Both the position numbers and the translations under genes were made by a program. A DNA stretch of 64,000 bases from Clostridiales bacterium (GTDB lineage Bacteria > Bacillota > Clostridia > Oscillospirales > Oscillospiraceae), in contig JAJQCJ010000109.1 in NCBI GenBank assembly GCA_021202775.1, positions 21,390 through 85,389 on the forward strand. Reading direction: 5' to 3'. Shown piece after piece: positions 33,611 to 43,399 of the stretch (within the stretch, counting starts at the first letter, position 1; every line of letters starts with the position of its first letter). The notes below the pieces were generated by a model, which worked only from the letters and a program-made list of their open reading frames with translations, was not told where the DNA came from and did not search any database.

Positions 33611-35992
33611 TTATTCGGCGGCTGCCAACGGCAGCTCTGCCGCCGCCTGCCGTACACCGTCGGAGGCCGTCACCGTCACCGGGCCGGTTCCGTCCGCCTG
33701 CACCACGGCCAGCGCCCGGCCGTAGTAGGTGTCGGTGTCCTCTTTCAGGAATCCGTCAGGATTGTAGGGGCAGGCGTGGCCCAGGCCCAGCAGCCTGCCG
33801 CCGGTGACCTGCACCCGGATGCGATGGCGCTCCAGAGGTTTCACGTTGCCCTCGGTGTCGGTGTAGCACAGGTTCAGGAAGGCCAGTCCCTCAGGCCGCA
33901 CCGTCTCCCGCTCCGGGGTCAGCCGGAGCTGCGTCTCCGACGAGCCGGTGGTCAGGGCGCTGCGGCCGATCTCCCGGCCCGACCGATTGTAGGCTACGGC
34001 GGTCAGGGTGCCGGGCTGATAGGTGATGCGGAACTGCACGCGGCTGTCGTTTTTCCGGGCCTTCCTGCCCAAGCTTTCCCCGTTCAGCAGCAGCTCCACT
34101 GCGGCGGCCCGGGTGTATACCTCCACGTTGGCCTCCTTGCCTTCACAGCCCTGCCAGTTCCAGGAGGACATGGTGTCGGTCATCTTCCAGGAGGAGGGGG
34201 AGTGCTTCTCCCCAGTGTGGTTTACCGGACGGACGGCAATCACCGGCCCGTCCTCCAGGCCAAAGGCCACCTTGGTATAATCGGCCTCCCCCAGAGGGGT
34301 GCCGATCAGGTCGATGCGTCCGCTGCCTGCGGCCAGCCATTCCACGCCGTGGTCGAAACTGGGGGCATAGTCCTGATACTCCCAGGCGCCGATGCCCACC
34401 TCGCCCAGGTAATCCATGCCGGCCCAGACGAAGTCGCCGATGAGCCGGGGCTCATCCTTGGCCAGCTCCCAGAACTGATAGGCGTCGGAGCAGAAGGTCT
34501 CGCTGCCCAGAATCAGCCGGTTGGGATACTTTTTCAGGTCGTGTTTGTAGCGCTTGATGCCGTAGTTGTAGCCCGCCATGTCCATGGCGGCGAAGGCGTC
34601 CCGGGTCTTGACGTCGCAGCCGTGGAGGGTGGCGCCGGTTTTCATGGTGCCGCTGCCCAGGAGGCCCGCCAGGTCATTGAAGAACTGGCTGCCCACCGCT
34701 TTGGGTTTCTCCACATCGGCCTGCTTCTCGGCCTTGTCGTCGCTGTACACGCCGAAGCCCATGGAGCTGAGGAAGTTGAAGAAAATGTTGATGCCGCAGG
34801 TCACCGGACGGGTGCCGTCCAGATCGTGCAGGAAGTCAGTCATCTGCCGGGTCAGGGCGATGCCCTTCTTTTGGGCGGTCTCGGAGACCTCGTTGCCGGT
34901 GGAGTACAGAATCACGGAGGGGTGGTTATAGTCCTTCTCCACCATGGCTGTCAGGTCCTGCTGCCACCACTCCTCAAAGTAGGTCACATAGTCGTGCTTC
35001 GTCTTGTGGATGTACCAGCAGTCCACGAACTCGTCCATCACCAGCATTCCCAGCCGGTCGCAGGCGTCCAGCAGGGCCTTGGAGCAGGGGTTGTGGGCGG
35101 AGCGGATGGCGTTGTACCCGTTCTCCTGGAGGAGGCGAATCTTCCGCTCCTCCGCCTCCGGGTAGGCGCAGGCCCCCAGAACGCCGTTGTCGTGGTGGAT
35201 GCAGGCCCCCCGGAGGATGACCCGCTGCCCGTTCAGGGTGAAGCCGTCCTTTGGCCCCCAGGCCAGGGTGCGGATGCCGAAGCTGGTCTCCGCCGTATCC
35301 CCGGCGAAGGTGGCCCGGCAGGTGTAGAGGTTGGGGTTCTCCGGGCTCCACAGCTTGGCCCCCCGCAGGGTGGCGCGGAACACTGCCTTGCCATTGGACG
35401 GGCCCTCAAAGGCAGCCACCTGCCGCCCACCCTCCAGAATCTGCACCGAGACGGTGCCGGTGCCTTTGGTGTTTACGGTGATCTCCACCTGGGCGGGGTC
35501 GATGCCCAGGGTTTTCACCCGGATGGCGTTGGGGGGCAGGTAGTCCGCCCCTTCGGACAGGTAGAGCCACACGGGCCGGTACAGCCCAGAGCCGGAGTAC
35601 CACCGGCTGTTGGGCTGGTCGGCGTTCCGGGCCACCACCTCCAGGGTGTTGGCCTGGCCGCAGCGGAGCTTCTCCGTCAGGTCCACGTAGAAGTTGCTGT
35701 AGCCGTAGGGGCGGAAGCCCACCTGCTCCCCGTTCAGGAACACGGTGCCGTTGTGGTAGACCCCTTCCAGCTCCAGCACGGCGGCCTTCCCCCGCCAGTC
35801 CTCCGGCACGTCCAGAGTGCGGGTATAGCGGTAGTCATGACCTTCGAACCAGCCGGTGTTGGTGCCGCCGGGGCTTTGGGCGGTGCGGGGCTCCCCCAGC
35901 ATGGCGTCGTGGGGCAGCGTCACCGGTTTGCCCGGCTCCTCTGTGCCCTCATGCTTCACCAGCCAGCCCCGGTTCAAATCAAACTTTTTCAT
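33611..35992 (-). CDS. glycoside hydrolase family 2, beta-galactosidase/glucuronidase type (copy 1)
   Basis: 793 residues, no signal peptide, so cytoplasmic. Sugar-binding jelly roll (RWYSGSGLYRPVWL, about 130), immunoglobulin-like domain, and TIM barrel with GACIHHDNGVLGACAYPEAEERKIRLLQENGYNAIRSAHNPCS, acid/base Glu in STGNEVSE (E368), and nucleophile Glu in LILGSETF (E498). Beta-sandwich domains follow. It hydrolyses beta-galactosides or related beta-glycosides. It closely resembles the GH2 at 43400, so the pair are in-cluster paralogues. ATG 35992 has GGGGAG upstream. Confidence 0.93.
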   Translation of the reverse strand: MKKFDLNRGWLVKHEGTEEPGKPVTLPHDAMLGEPRTAQSPGGTNTGWFEGHDYRYTRTLDVPEDWRGKAAVLELEGVYHNGTVFLNGEQVGFRPYGYSNFYVDLTEKLRCGQANTLEVVARNADQPNSRWYSGSGLYRPVWLYLSEGADYLPPNAIRVKTLGIDPAQVEITVNTKGTGTVSVQILEGGRQVAAFEGPSNGKAVFRATLRGAKLWSPENPNLYTCRATFAGDTAETSFGIRTLAWGPKDGFTLNGQRVILRGACIHHDNGVLGACAYPEAEERKIRLLQENGYNAIRSAHNPCSKALLDACDRLGMLVMDEFVDCWYIHKTKHDYVTYFEEWWQQDLTAMVEKDYNHPSVILYSTGNEVSETAQKKGIALTRQMTDFLHDLDGTRPVTCGINIFFNFLSSMGFGVYSDDKAEKQADVEKPKAVGSQFFNDLAGLLGSGTMKTGATLHGCDVKTRDAFAAMDMAGYNYGIKRYKHDLKKYPNRLILGSETFCSDAYQFWELAKDEPRLIGDFVWAGMDYLGEVGIGAWEYQDYAPSFDHGVEWLAAGSGRIDLIGTPLGEADYTKVAFGLEDGPVIAVRPVNHTGEKHSPSSWKMTDTMSSWNWQGCEGKEANVEVYTRAAAVELLLNGESLGRKARKNDSRVQFRITYQPGTLTAVAYNRSGREIGRSALTTGSSETQLRLTPERETVRPEGLAFLNLCYTDTEGNVKPLERHRIRVQVTGGRLLGLGHACPYNPDGFLKEDTDTYYGRALAVVQADGTGPVTVTASDGVRQAAAELPLAAAE

Positions 35993-36118
35993 GTGGTCTC
36001 CCCTTTGTAAGATTTTTTCAGCGCTGCCTTGCGGCTCGCCATATGTATAGGCAAGCCCCCAGAAACAGATTGTTTGGGAGCTGCACAATACGGAACGGAA
36101 AGATTTACGGTTTCACAA

Positions 36119-36145
36119 CCCCCGGGCCGACAGGCGGCCCGGGGG
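36119..36145 (-). terminator. GC-rich hairpin after the small membrane gene
   Basis: CCCCCGGGCCG / CGGCCCGGGGG, 11 bp, 5-nt loop; only a weak T-tail (TTGTG) on the minus strand. Confidence 0.45.
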
Positions 36146-36169
36146 CAGTGGTTGGGTTGGTTTAAGGTG

Positions 36170-36553
36170 TTACTTCTCCCACTTGAGGAAGGCTGCAACG
36201 ATGTTGACCAGCATGGCGACGATGGCCACAGAGGCGAACACGATGTAGGAGACGATGGTGCTCATCTGGTCCAGACCGGAGATCACATAAGCGATCTGGT
36301 TGACCATGACGGAGGCGCTGGCCATGGCGGCGGCGCCGTTCAGGACGGTGTTGACCACCGGGGCCACCCCGGTCAGGAGGGGGATGTTCAGGAACAGGGG
36401 CACAAGCTCCAGCACCAGAGCCACCACCAGCAGAACGGTGGTCAGCGTGAGGGTGTACATGACGCTGTTGTAGGTAATCAGCGCCACCAGGGTCAGGATG
36501 GCGGCCAGGGCGGTCAGGTAAAAGCCGCCTGACTTGTTTGCAAAGATAGCCAT
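36170..36553 (-). CDS. small four-helix membrane protein paired with GH3
   Basis: 127 residues, nearly all hydrophobic, with four membrane segments (about 11-30, 34-58, 66-85, 98-120). No catalytic motif. It lies 19 nt after the permuted GH3 gene with its own AAGGAGGATG site, so the two are co-expressed. A partner that holds or exports the GH3 protein, or a small transport component, is a reasonable guess. No family is recognised. Confidence 0.75.
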   Translation of the reverse strand: MAIFANKSGGFYLTALAAILTLVALITYNSVMYTLTLTTVLLVVALVLELVPLFLNIPLLTGVAPVVNTVLNGAAAMASASVMVNQIAYVISGLDQMSTIVSYIVFASVAIVAMLVNIVAAFLKWEK

Positions 36554-36572
36554 AGTTTCATCCTCCTTTTCT

Positions 36573-39500
36573 TCAGGAATCCTGCTGGCTCTTGGACTTG
36601 CGCAGGCTCAGCACCCACATGACCGCGCAGGCCAGGGTCAGGACGGCAGCGACGGCGATGGCGGCATAGCACGCGATCTGGAACCAGGTCAGCTGGGTGA
36701 CGATCTCAGTATTCTCGGTCAGGCCGTTCATGGCGTTGCTCTCCACGATGTTGTAGAGATAGTACTTGATGATCAGCTTCATCTGCTCCTGGAAGTAGGT
36801 ATCCTGGGAGATAGCGGTCTTGGAGGCGGACATATCGCCGATGTTGGAGGTGGCGTAAGCGGAGGAGGTCAGGCAGGCGCCGCCGCCGGCCGCAACGATG
36901 TCTCTCCAGTTCATGTAGTCCGCGCCGTTGATCATATCGGTGACCAGCCAGCCGGTGTAGCCCCATTCGTTCCGGACGATCTGGGTCATCAGGCCGGAGT
37001 GGGCGCTGGAGTAAACGGTGCCCACACGGTTGAAGGAGGTCATGACGCCGTCGGCCACGTTGGTGGACATGACGCCCTGGAAGGCACGCAGGTTGTTCTC
37101 ACGGGCGGCCTGCTCGGTCATGAAGGTGGAGACGCCGGAGCGGTTGGTCTCCTGCTCGTTGAAGGCCAGGTGCTTGGGCTCCATCATCAGGCCCTTGGAC
37201 TGGCCGCCGGTGCAGACGGCGATGCCCATCAGGTTGGTCAGCATGGAGTCCTCAGAATAGTACTCATGGTTCCGGGCGTTGTAGGGGGTGCGGTGCAGGT
37301 TCAGGCCGGGGGCGAAGAGGCTGCACTCGTTGGCCCATAGGCCGTCCTCACCGAACAGCTCGCCTTCCCGCTCCACCAGTTCGGTGTTAAAGGTGGCGGC
37401 CACCACAGGCTCGGTGGGCATGGTGTTCATGGACTCGGTGGCGTACTCATCGCTGGTGGAGACGTAGGTGGGATACTCGGAGTCGCTCTCGGTCCAACGG
37501 GTGGCGTAGCCGCCCACCTGGTCATAGGTGAAGCCCAGCGGGCCGTCGTTCGCATAGAGGCGGGGAAGGACGATGGAGTCAATGTTCTCAAAGTCGTCGC
37601 CGGCGTTGGCGATGAACTGAATGGCCTCGTCCAGGGTGATCTGATCCAGCAGGAGATCCCACTGCTCATCGTCGAAGTCCACAGCGGAGGTGGTGCCGTC
37701 GTCGTTGATAATCACCATGTCAAACAGCGTCAGGCCGTTATCCGCGCCCCAGGTGACGCCGTCGCCGTTCTCGTTCAGGGTATAGTTGCTGTTGGTCAGG
37801 CCAACCAGCATCTCGTCGGTGGCGGTCAGGTCGGTGACGGTGCCCCAGCCGGTGCTCCAGTCGGAGCGGGTGAAGTACTCCACCACGTCCTCGTCATAGT
37901 AGCTGTTGATGTCCATATCCTGGAGGGCGTTCTCCACGTTCTCAGAATAGGTCTCGATGTCCTGGGTGTCCAGGGTCCAGAGGATGGCGTTGTCGGCGTT
38001 GATGACTTCCTCATCGGTGATGGTGGTCAGGCCGCTGGTGGTGCCCAGCTTGTTGGCCAGGACGTTGTTCAGGGCCTCATGGGCGCCGTTGCCGATGGCG
38101 AAGTAGTAGTCGCCGGCATCCAGCACCCACGCGCCGGTGGTGCCGTCGGCCTTGACCATATCCTCGTCATAGCTGCACATATACTCGGGGTCGAACTCCA
38201 CCGTCACGGTGACGGATTCGTTGGGCTCCAGAGTGTCGGTCTTGGTGAAGCCGATGAGCTGGATGGAGGACTTCTCCACGCCGCCATCGGTGTAGGGGGT
38301 CTGGACGTACAGCTGAACCACGGACTTGCCGGCCACATCACCGGTGTTGGTCACGGTCACGGTGGCGGTGCCGGTGCCGCCGATCTCCAGCGTCACATCG
38401 TCCAGGGTCTGCTCAAAGGTGGTGTAGGAGAGGCCATAGCCGAAGGGATAGGTCATTTCGTCTTCGTAGCTCCAGGCTTCTCCGGTGCTGGAGCCTTCGG
38501 TGGAGGTGGCGTTGCCCTGGCCAAGCACGCTGTCCTCATACCGGGTCTCATAATACTTGTAGCCAACGTAGATGCCCTCGGTCTCCACGATGTACCAGTC
38601 GCCCTTGTTGTCGCTGGTCAGGTCGCCCTCGCTGGACTGGGAGCTGTTGGTGTAGGTGTACACGCCGAAGTTCTGCATGGCGGGGGAGGAGGCGCTGTTG
38701 GTGGCATAGGTGTCAGACAAGTGGCCGGAGGGGTTCTCGTCACCGCTGAGGACGTCAGCCACGCCCAGGAAGCCGTTGACGCCGGGGAGGCCCACCCAGA
38801 GGATGGCGTCGATCTCGTCGTCCTGCTTCAGCTCGTCAATTTCCATGGCGCAGTCGGAGTTGATGAGGACGATGACCCGGGTGCTGTGCTCCTTGGCCAG
38901 GGCAATCATGTCCCGCTCGTAGTCGGACAGGGCCAGGGGACGCTCAAAGCTGTCACCCTCGGTGCCGTTGACCATATCCACCTCGTAGTCGGCAGCCTCG
39001 GAGCTGTCGCGGGAGATGACCACCACGGCGACGGTGTCGTCGGCGGAGGCCAGCACATCGTCGGTGTACAGGGAGGCGGGAATCTCGCCTACCTGATAGG
39101 AGGAGGGGCTCTCATAGGTGGCGGTGAAGGAGGGGGTCAGGCCGTGGCCGGTGGCGCCGAAGCCTCTGCGGGCATAGGCCATGGCGGCATCGCTGGAATA
39201 CAGGGCGATCATGTCCTGATTCACGGTGAAGCCCTTGGCGGCCAGCGCTTCCTCGATGCCATAGGCGGTCTGGTCAGAATCCACGTCAGTGGAGGAGCCG
39301 ATCATGCCGCCCAGGGTGGGGGTATGGGAGTTCATGCCCCAGAGGGTGACGGTCTCGGTGTCCTTGTCGATGGGCAGGGCGTCGTTGTTGTTCTTCAGAA
39401 GGACGCTGCCTTCCTCGGAGATCTGCTCTGCCAGTTCATTCTTGGCGGCCACCAGGTCGGCCACAGAGGTGAACTCGGATTCGTAATAGATGGCGTCCGC

Positions 39501-39668
39501 AACGCTGGCGCCGGTGGAGTCCACCATCGCAGTGGAAGAGGTTCCGAACTGACCGTTCAGATAGGACAGGTTGGCGTTGACAATGGTGGTCGCAGGGATC
39601 AGCAACGCCAGCAGCGCGGCGGTGATGGCAGTCAGGCCGCGCCACAATCTTGCTTTTTTGTTCTTCAT
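36573..39668 (-). CDS. circularly permuted, membrane-tethered GH3 beta-glycosidase
   Basis: 1031 residues. The domain order is reversed relative to ordinary GH3: a membrane segment (about 10-32), then the alpha/beta-sandwich GH3_C part (GSVLLKNNNDALPI near 85, ILWVGLPGVNGFLGVADVLSGDENPSGHL near 290), an FnIII-like domain (VQLYVQTPYTDGGVEKSSIQLIGFTKT), and last the TIM-barrel half (GPLGFTYD, KHLAFNEQETNRSG, GYTGWLVTDMINGADYM with the nucleophile Asp near 910). A second membrane helix (about 990-1018) ends it. Both ends are thus membrane-bound with the enzyme outside. GH3 proteins with swapped halves are known in rumen bacteria; the double anchor is less usual. Confidence 0.88.
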   Translation of the reverse strand: MKNKKARLWRGLTAITAALLALLIPATTIVNANLSYLNGQFGTSSTAMVDSTGASVADAIYYESEFTSVADLVAAKNELAEQISEEGSVLLKNNNDALPIDKDTETVTLWGMNSHTPTLGGMIGSSTDVDSDQTAYGIEEALAAKGFTVNQDMIALYSSDAAMAYARRGFGATGHGLTPSFTATYESPSSYQVGEIPASLYTDDVLASADDTVAVVVISRDSSEAADYEVDMVNGTEGDSFERPLALSDYERDMIALAKEHSTRVIVLINSDCAMEIDELKQDDEIDAILWVGLPGVNGFLGVADVLSGDENPSGHLSDTYATNSASSPAMQNFGVYTYTNSSQSSEGDLTSDNKGDWYIVETEGIYVGYKYYETRYEDSVLGQGNATSTEGSSTGEAWSYEDEMTYPFGYGLSYTTFEQTLDDVTLEIGGTGTATVTVTNTGDVAGKSVVQLYVQTPYTDGGVEKSSIQLIGFTKTDTLEPNESVTVTVEFDPEYMCSYDEDMVKADGTTGAWVLDAGDYYFAIGNGAHEALNNVLANKLGTTSGLTTITDEEVINADNAILWTLDTQDIETYSENVENALQDMDINSYYDEDVVEYFTRSDWSTGWGTVTDLTATDEMLVGLTNSNYTLNENGDGVTWGADNGLTLFDMVIINDDGTTSAVDFDDEQWDLLLDQITLDEAIQFIANAGDDFENIDSIVLPRLYANDGPLGFTYDQVGGYATRWTESDSEYPTYVSTSDEYATESMNTMPTEPVVAATFNTELVEREGELFGEDGLWANECSLFAPGLNLHRTPYNARNHEYYSEDSMLTNLMGIAVCTGGQSKGLMMEPKHLAFNEQETNRSGVSTFMTEQAARENNLRAFQGVMSTNVADGVMTSFNRVGTVYSSAHSGLMTQIVRNEWGYTGWLVTDMINGADYMNWRDIVAAGGGACLTSSAYATSNIGDMSASKTAISQDTYFQEQMKLIIKYYLYNIVESNAMNGLTENTEIVTQLTWFQIACYAAIAVAAVLTLACAVMWVLSLRKSKSQQDS

Positions 39669-39801
39669 TAAGTTTCCTCCTTAATATGGGTTGTTTCCGG
39701 CCCGGCGCCGTGGGCGCCAACTCCGCAGCGCGGGCCCGCTGTATTACGACCGTCGGTGCAGCTGACCAGGCTGCCCGCCGTTTGTCGTTATGGTGATGCG
39801 C

Positions 39802-40890
39802 TCAGTCAAAGAGCGCGTCAAGGTACTGGACGATGTTCGCCAGCGATTCGTCGGTATAGTACCGGTCGTCCGCGTGCTTGTATCCGGCAAAGGACTGGTA
39901 GGTGACGCCGTCGCGGTCCTCATTGTCGTCGCTGATGGTGCCGTCCGCCACATAGCTGCCGTTGACAAAGGCCTGATAGAGGCGGATGGACTGCTGCTCC
40001 GACACGGTGATGTCCGCCGGGCTGTGCCAGATCAGCACGTTCAGGTTCTGCACATCCGCCCAGTTCTCCTCAATGTAGTACCGGGCGGAGTACTGGGCCA
40101 GTTCCTCTTGGGTGCAGTCGGCAAGGGCGGTTCGGAGCCAGTACTCCTCCACGGTGTCATACCCGGTGCCGCTGAGGGAGGCGGAAGCCCACAGGTTCGC
40201 CACCCACCGCACTATCGAAGGAATCCCCTGGCTCTGGAAGTCGTCTTCCGCAAAGGGGAAGTCGATGATGCCGTAGAAGTCCATCAGGCAGGACACCTGG
40301 GCGGACACCGGCTCAGACAAATCCTCCTCACCAATAAAGGAGACGCCGTTGAACTCGTCGTCATTGGTCACCGCCGCCATGGTGGCCAGGTACCCTCCGG
40401 CGGACTCGCCCCAGATGACGAAGCAGTCCGGGTCGTAGCCGTAGGTCTCCGCGTTGGCCCGGAGGAAGCGGACAGCCGCCTTCACATCCTCCAGCGCCGC
40501 GGGGAACCCGTCCTCCGCAGCCAGGCGGTAGTTCACCGTGGCGCAGGCGTAGCCCTGCTGGCGGAAGTAGCGGTACATGAACTGGGCCTGACGGGATTCC
40601 AGGTCATTGGCCACAAAGCCGCCGCCGTGGACCAGAATGATCAGGGGCATGGGCTCGTCGGAATCAGGGACATAGAGGTGGAGATAATCGCTCTCCGACA
40701 CGTCGGAATACTGCACATTCTCATAGGTGGTGCCCCCTGTCCACTCCGAGGTGTCCATCTCCAGGGTGGGGGCGGTCAGATTCTGCCACATGACCTTTGC
40801 CGCGCTCCGGTGGGTCAGGCAATACACCGCCACCACCAGCACCACCACCAGGAGAACGATGAGGATGACCGTCAAAATCTTTTTTCCCAT
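39802..40890 (-). CDS. membrane-anchored alpha/beta hydrolase/esterase (copy A)
   Basis: 362 residues. An N-terminal signal-anchor (KILTVILIVLLVVVLVVAVYCL) is followed by an esterase/lipase fold: LIILVHGGGFVANDLESRQAQFMYRYF (oxyanion HGGG), NYRLAAEDGFPAALEDVKAAVRFLRANA, FVIWGESAGGYLATMAA (Ser), and FYGIIDFPF. This is the BD-FAE/acetyl-esterase type that removes acyl groups from glycans outside the cell. It is a tandem paralogue of the gene at 40995 with the same length. 39669-39801 holds no gene. Confidence 0.87.
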   Translation of the reverse strand: MGKKILTVILIVLLVVVLVVAVYCLTHRSAAKVMWQNLTAPTLEMDTSEWTGGTTYENVQYSDVSESDYLHLYVPDSDEPMPLIILVHGGGFVANDLESRQAQFMYRYFRQQGYACATVNYRLAAEDGFPAALEDVKAAVRFLRANAETYGYDPDCFVIWGESAGGYLATMAAVTNDDEFNGVSFIGEEDLSEPVSAQVSCLMDFYGIIDFPFAEDDFQSQGIPSIVRWVANLWASASLSGTGYDTVEEYWLRTALADCTQEELAQYSARYYIEENWADVQNLNVLIWHSPADITVSEQQSIRLYQAFVNGSYVADGTISDDNEDRDGVTYQSFAGYKHADDRYYTDESLANIVQYLDALFD

Positions 40891-40994
40891 TGCGTTTCAA
40901 CTCCCTTTCGTTCCACCGCATCCGGCAAAATGGTTTTTGATTCACGGCCGACGGGGAGACCAACCTGTACCGTCAGATGGGGCTGTCCTCCCCC

Positions 40995-42083
40995 TCAACC
41001 AAAGCGGGCATTCAGATGCGCCAGGAGGGTGGACAGGGATTCGTCGGTAAAGAGCCGCTCGTCGGCGTGCATATAGCCCTCAAAGGTCTGGAAGGTCACG
41101 TTGTCCCGCGCCTCCCCTTCGCTCCAGCTGCCGTCCGCCTGGTAGGTGCCGGAGAGGAACGCCTGATAGAGCCGCTCCGACTGTGGCTCCGCCACGGTGA
41201 TGTCCGACAGACCGTGCCAGATCACCACGTCCATGTTCTGCACATAATCCCAGTTCTCCGCGATGTAGTAGCGGGCGGAGTACAGGGCATAGTCCTCCTC
41301 CGTAAAGTCCGCCACCACAGCCCGGAGCCAATAATCCTCCCAGCTGTCATACCCGGTGCCGCTGAGGGCGGAAAACGCCCAGCTGTTGGCGATGCCTGTG
41401 ACGACTGTGGGGATGCCTTGACTCCGGAAGTCGCTGTCGGCAAAGGGGAAGTCGATGATGCCGTAGAAGTCGATCAGGCAGGAGACCTGGGCGGACACGG
41501 GTTCGGCCAGCTCGTCCTCCCCGATGAAGGAGACGCCGGTGAACTCGTCGTCATTGGTGACAGCCGCCATGGTGGCCAGGTACCCTCCGGCGGACTCGCC
41601 CCAGATGATGAAGCAATCCGGGTCATAGCCATAGGTCTCCGCATTGGCACGAAGGTAGCGGACAGCCGCCTTCACGTCCTCCAGCGCGGCGGGGAACCCG
41701 TCCTCCTGGGCCAGGCGGTAGTTCACCGTGGCGCAGGCGTAGCCCTGCTGGCGGAAATACCGGTAGATGAACTGGGCCTGGCGGGACTCGCAGTCGTTGC
41801 AAACAAAGCCGCCGCCGTGGACTATGATAATCAGGGGCATGGGCTCCTCAGAATCGGGGACATAGAGGTGGAGATAATCGCTCTCCGACACATCGGCGTA
41901 CTGCACCCCCTCATAGGAGGCGCCCCCAGTCCACTCTGACGTGTCCAGCTCGATGGTGGGGGCGGTCAGGTTGTCCCAGACGGCCTTCACCGCGTTCAGA
42001 TGGGTCAGGCACAGCACCGCCGCCACCACAATCAAAGTCAGAAGTACAATCGAAAGAACCTTTCCGATTTTCCTAAGCGTCAT
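40995..42083 (-). CDS. membrane-anchored alpha/beta hydrolase/esterase (copy B)
   Basis: 362 residues, the same length and architecture as copy A: anchor VLSIVLLTLIVVAAVLCLTH, TSEWTGGASYEGVQYADVSESDYLHLYVPDS, HGGGFVCNDCESRQAQF, WGESAGGYLATMAAVTNDDEF. The start at 42083 aligns with copy A. Copy B has extra cysteines after HGGG (CND-C). Recent duplication is likely, with C-terminal ends more diverged than the core. It is probably first in its own transcript, from the promoter at 42140-42168. Confidence 0.87.
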   Translation of the reverse strand: MTLRKIGKVLSIVLLTLIVVAAVLCLTHLNAVKAVWDNLTAPTIELDTSEWTGGASYEGVQYADVSESDYLHLYVPDSEEPMPLIIIVHGGGFVCNDCESRQAQFIYRYFRQQGYACATVNYRLAQEDGFPAALEDVKAAVRYLRANAETYGYDPDCFIIWGESAGGYLATMAAVTNDDEFTGVSFIGEDELAEPVSAQVSCLIDFYGIIDFPFADSDFRSQGIPTVVTGIANSWAFSALSGTGYDSWEDYWLRAVVADFTEEDYALYSARYYIAENWDYVQNMDVVIWHGLSDITVAEPQSERLYQAFLSGTYQADGSWSEGEARDNVTFQTFEGYMHADERLFTDESLSTLLAHLNARFG

Positions 42084-42139
42084 GATAAGGTCTTGCCCTT
42101 TCCGCCTTATGAAATGACTTCCATCAATCATGCGGCTAC

Positions 42140-42168
42140 ATTATAACAAATATAAAAATGCTTTTCAA
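42140..42168 (-). promoter_or_regulatory. promoter of the esterase pair
   Basis: On the minus strand TTGAAA (42168-42163), 17 bp, TATAAT (42145-42140), 57 bp before the copy B start. Confidence 0.65.
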
Positions 42169-42243
42169 GTCTTTTTGCACAAACAGTCGGTTTCTCTGCA
42201 CAACCTGCTTTCAGCGGAGTGCCTTCTATTTGGGGAAAATAGT

Positions 42244-43377
42244 TCAGTTTTCCGAAGGGGCGTCCAGCCGCTGGGGCATCCAGCCATACTTCCAGCACCG
42301 GGCCAGGTCCCAGCTCTCCTTCCAGCTCTCGTCCATCTGGGCGTCCCGGTTGCGCCAGAGCTGGTAGTTCCAATAGATGTATCCCGCACTGACCGACCAG
42401 GCGTCCATCTCCAGGGCGGCCACCTCACGGTAGCGCCGCCGGTTCTCCTCCGCCGAGCCGCCCCGCTGGGCGTACTTGTTGCAGATGCACCACTCGCCCA
42501 CGATGACGGGGACGTGCTTCGCCACGTTGGAGAGCTTCCACTTGTTGAAGCCCACATAGATGCGATACCACCACAGCTGGTGCAGGGGTATGAAGGACTC
42601 CATGGCGAAAATGTAGATGTGGGTGTCCAAATAGACGTTCTTCATCCCGCTCTCGTCAAAGAACTTGTTCCAGCCGGTGAGGCGGAAGCCGTCATGGAAC
42701 ACGATGGCCGTGTCCTCCGACAGGATGGCCCGCAGGCGGCGGTACGCCTCCCGGTAGAAGGGCTTCAGGAACTTCATGGGGACGTAGGAGGAACCCTTGG
42801 CCTCCTCCTTGTCCACCGGCTTGCCCCGGATGGGGCCGGAGGGGGAGGACAGCCACACCGTCAGGCTGATGGGCTCGTTGACGATCTCAATGCCGAAGAG
42901 GGCGGGGTGGTCCTTGTACCGCCGGGCCAGCCGCTCCAGCACCGTCAGGGCGAACTCCACCTCCTCCGGCTCCTGGCACCACTTGCACACGCCGGTGATG
43001 CCACCGTTGTCATAGCCGTTCTGGCTGTCCGGTACGGTGTGGAGGTCGATCAGCACCTTGATGCCATACTTTTCCGCCCACTGAAAGGCCATGTCCAGGT
43101 ATTCGATGCAGCCGTTGAAGGGAGGCCGATCCCCGAAGATGAAGTAGGGCACCGGGATGCGCACCAGGTTGACGCCGTGGGTGCTCAGGTCCTTGAAGTC
43201 CTGCTCCGTCACATAGGTATCTCGGTGTTCCTTCATCCGCTGGGCCAAGGCGTCTTTGTCCATCAGGCGGTTCAGCCAGACCTCGTCCTTTGCGCCGGTT
43301 CCCTCGAACATGCCGACATCCATCCACTCCTCCAGGACGAGCCAGTTCCCCAGGTTTGTACCTCTGATTGCTTCCAT
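42244..43377 (-). CDS. glycoside hydrolase family 5, exo-beta-1,3-glucanase-like
   Basis: 377 residues, no signal peptide. RGTNLGNWLVLEEWM at the start is typical of the exo-1,3-beta-glucosidase branch of GH5 (GxNLGxWLVLExW). VNLVRIPVPYFIF, VLIDLHTVPDSQNG, acid/base Glu in GIEIVNEP (E168) and nucleophile Glu in VPVIVGEW (E295) complete the barrel. It would release glucose from beta-1,3-linked oligomers in the cytoplasm. It lies 22 nt after the GH2 gene, so they are co-transcribed. Confidence 0.85.
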   Translation of the reverse strand: MEAIRGTNLGNWLVLEEWMDVGMFEGTGAKDEVWLNRLMDKDALAQRMKEHRDTYVTEQDFKDLSTHGVNLVRIPVPYFIFGDRPPFNGCIEYLDMAFQWAEKYGIKVLIDLHTVPDSQNGYDNGGITGVCKWCQEPEEVEFALTVLERLARRYKDHPALFGIEIVNEPISLTVWLSSPSGPIRGKPVDKEEAKGSSYVPMKFLKPFYREAYRRLRAILSEDTAIVFHDGFRLTGWNKFFDESGMKNVYLDTHIYIFAMESFIPLHQLWWYRIYVGFNKWKLSNVAKHVPVIVGEWCICNKYAQRGGSAEENRRRYREVAALEMDAWSVSAGYIYWNYQLWRNRDAQMDESWKESWDLARCWKYGWMPQRLDAPSEN

Positions 43378-43399
43378 TGTTCTTTCTCCTGTTCTTAAA

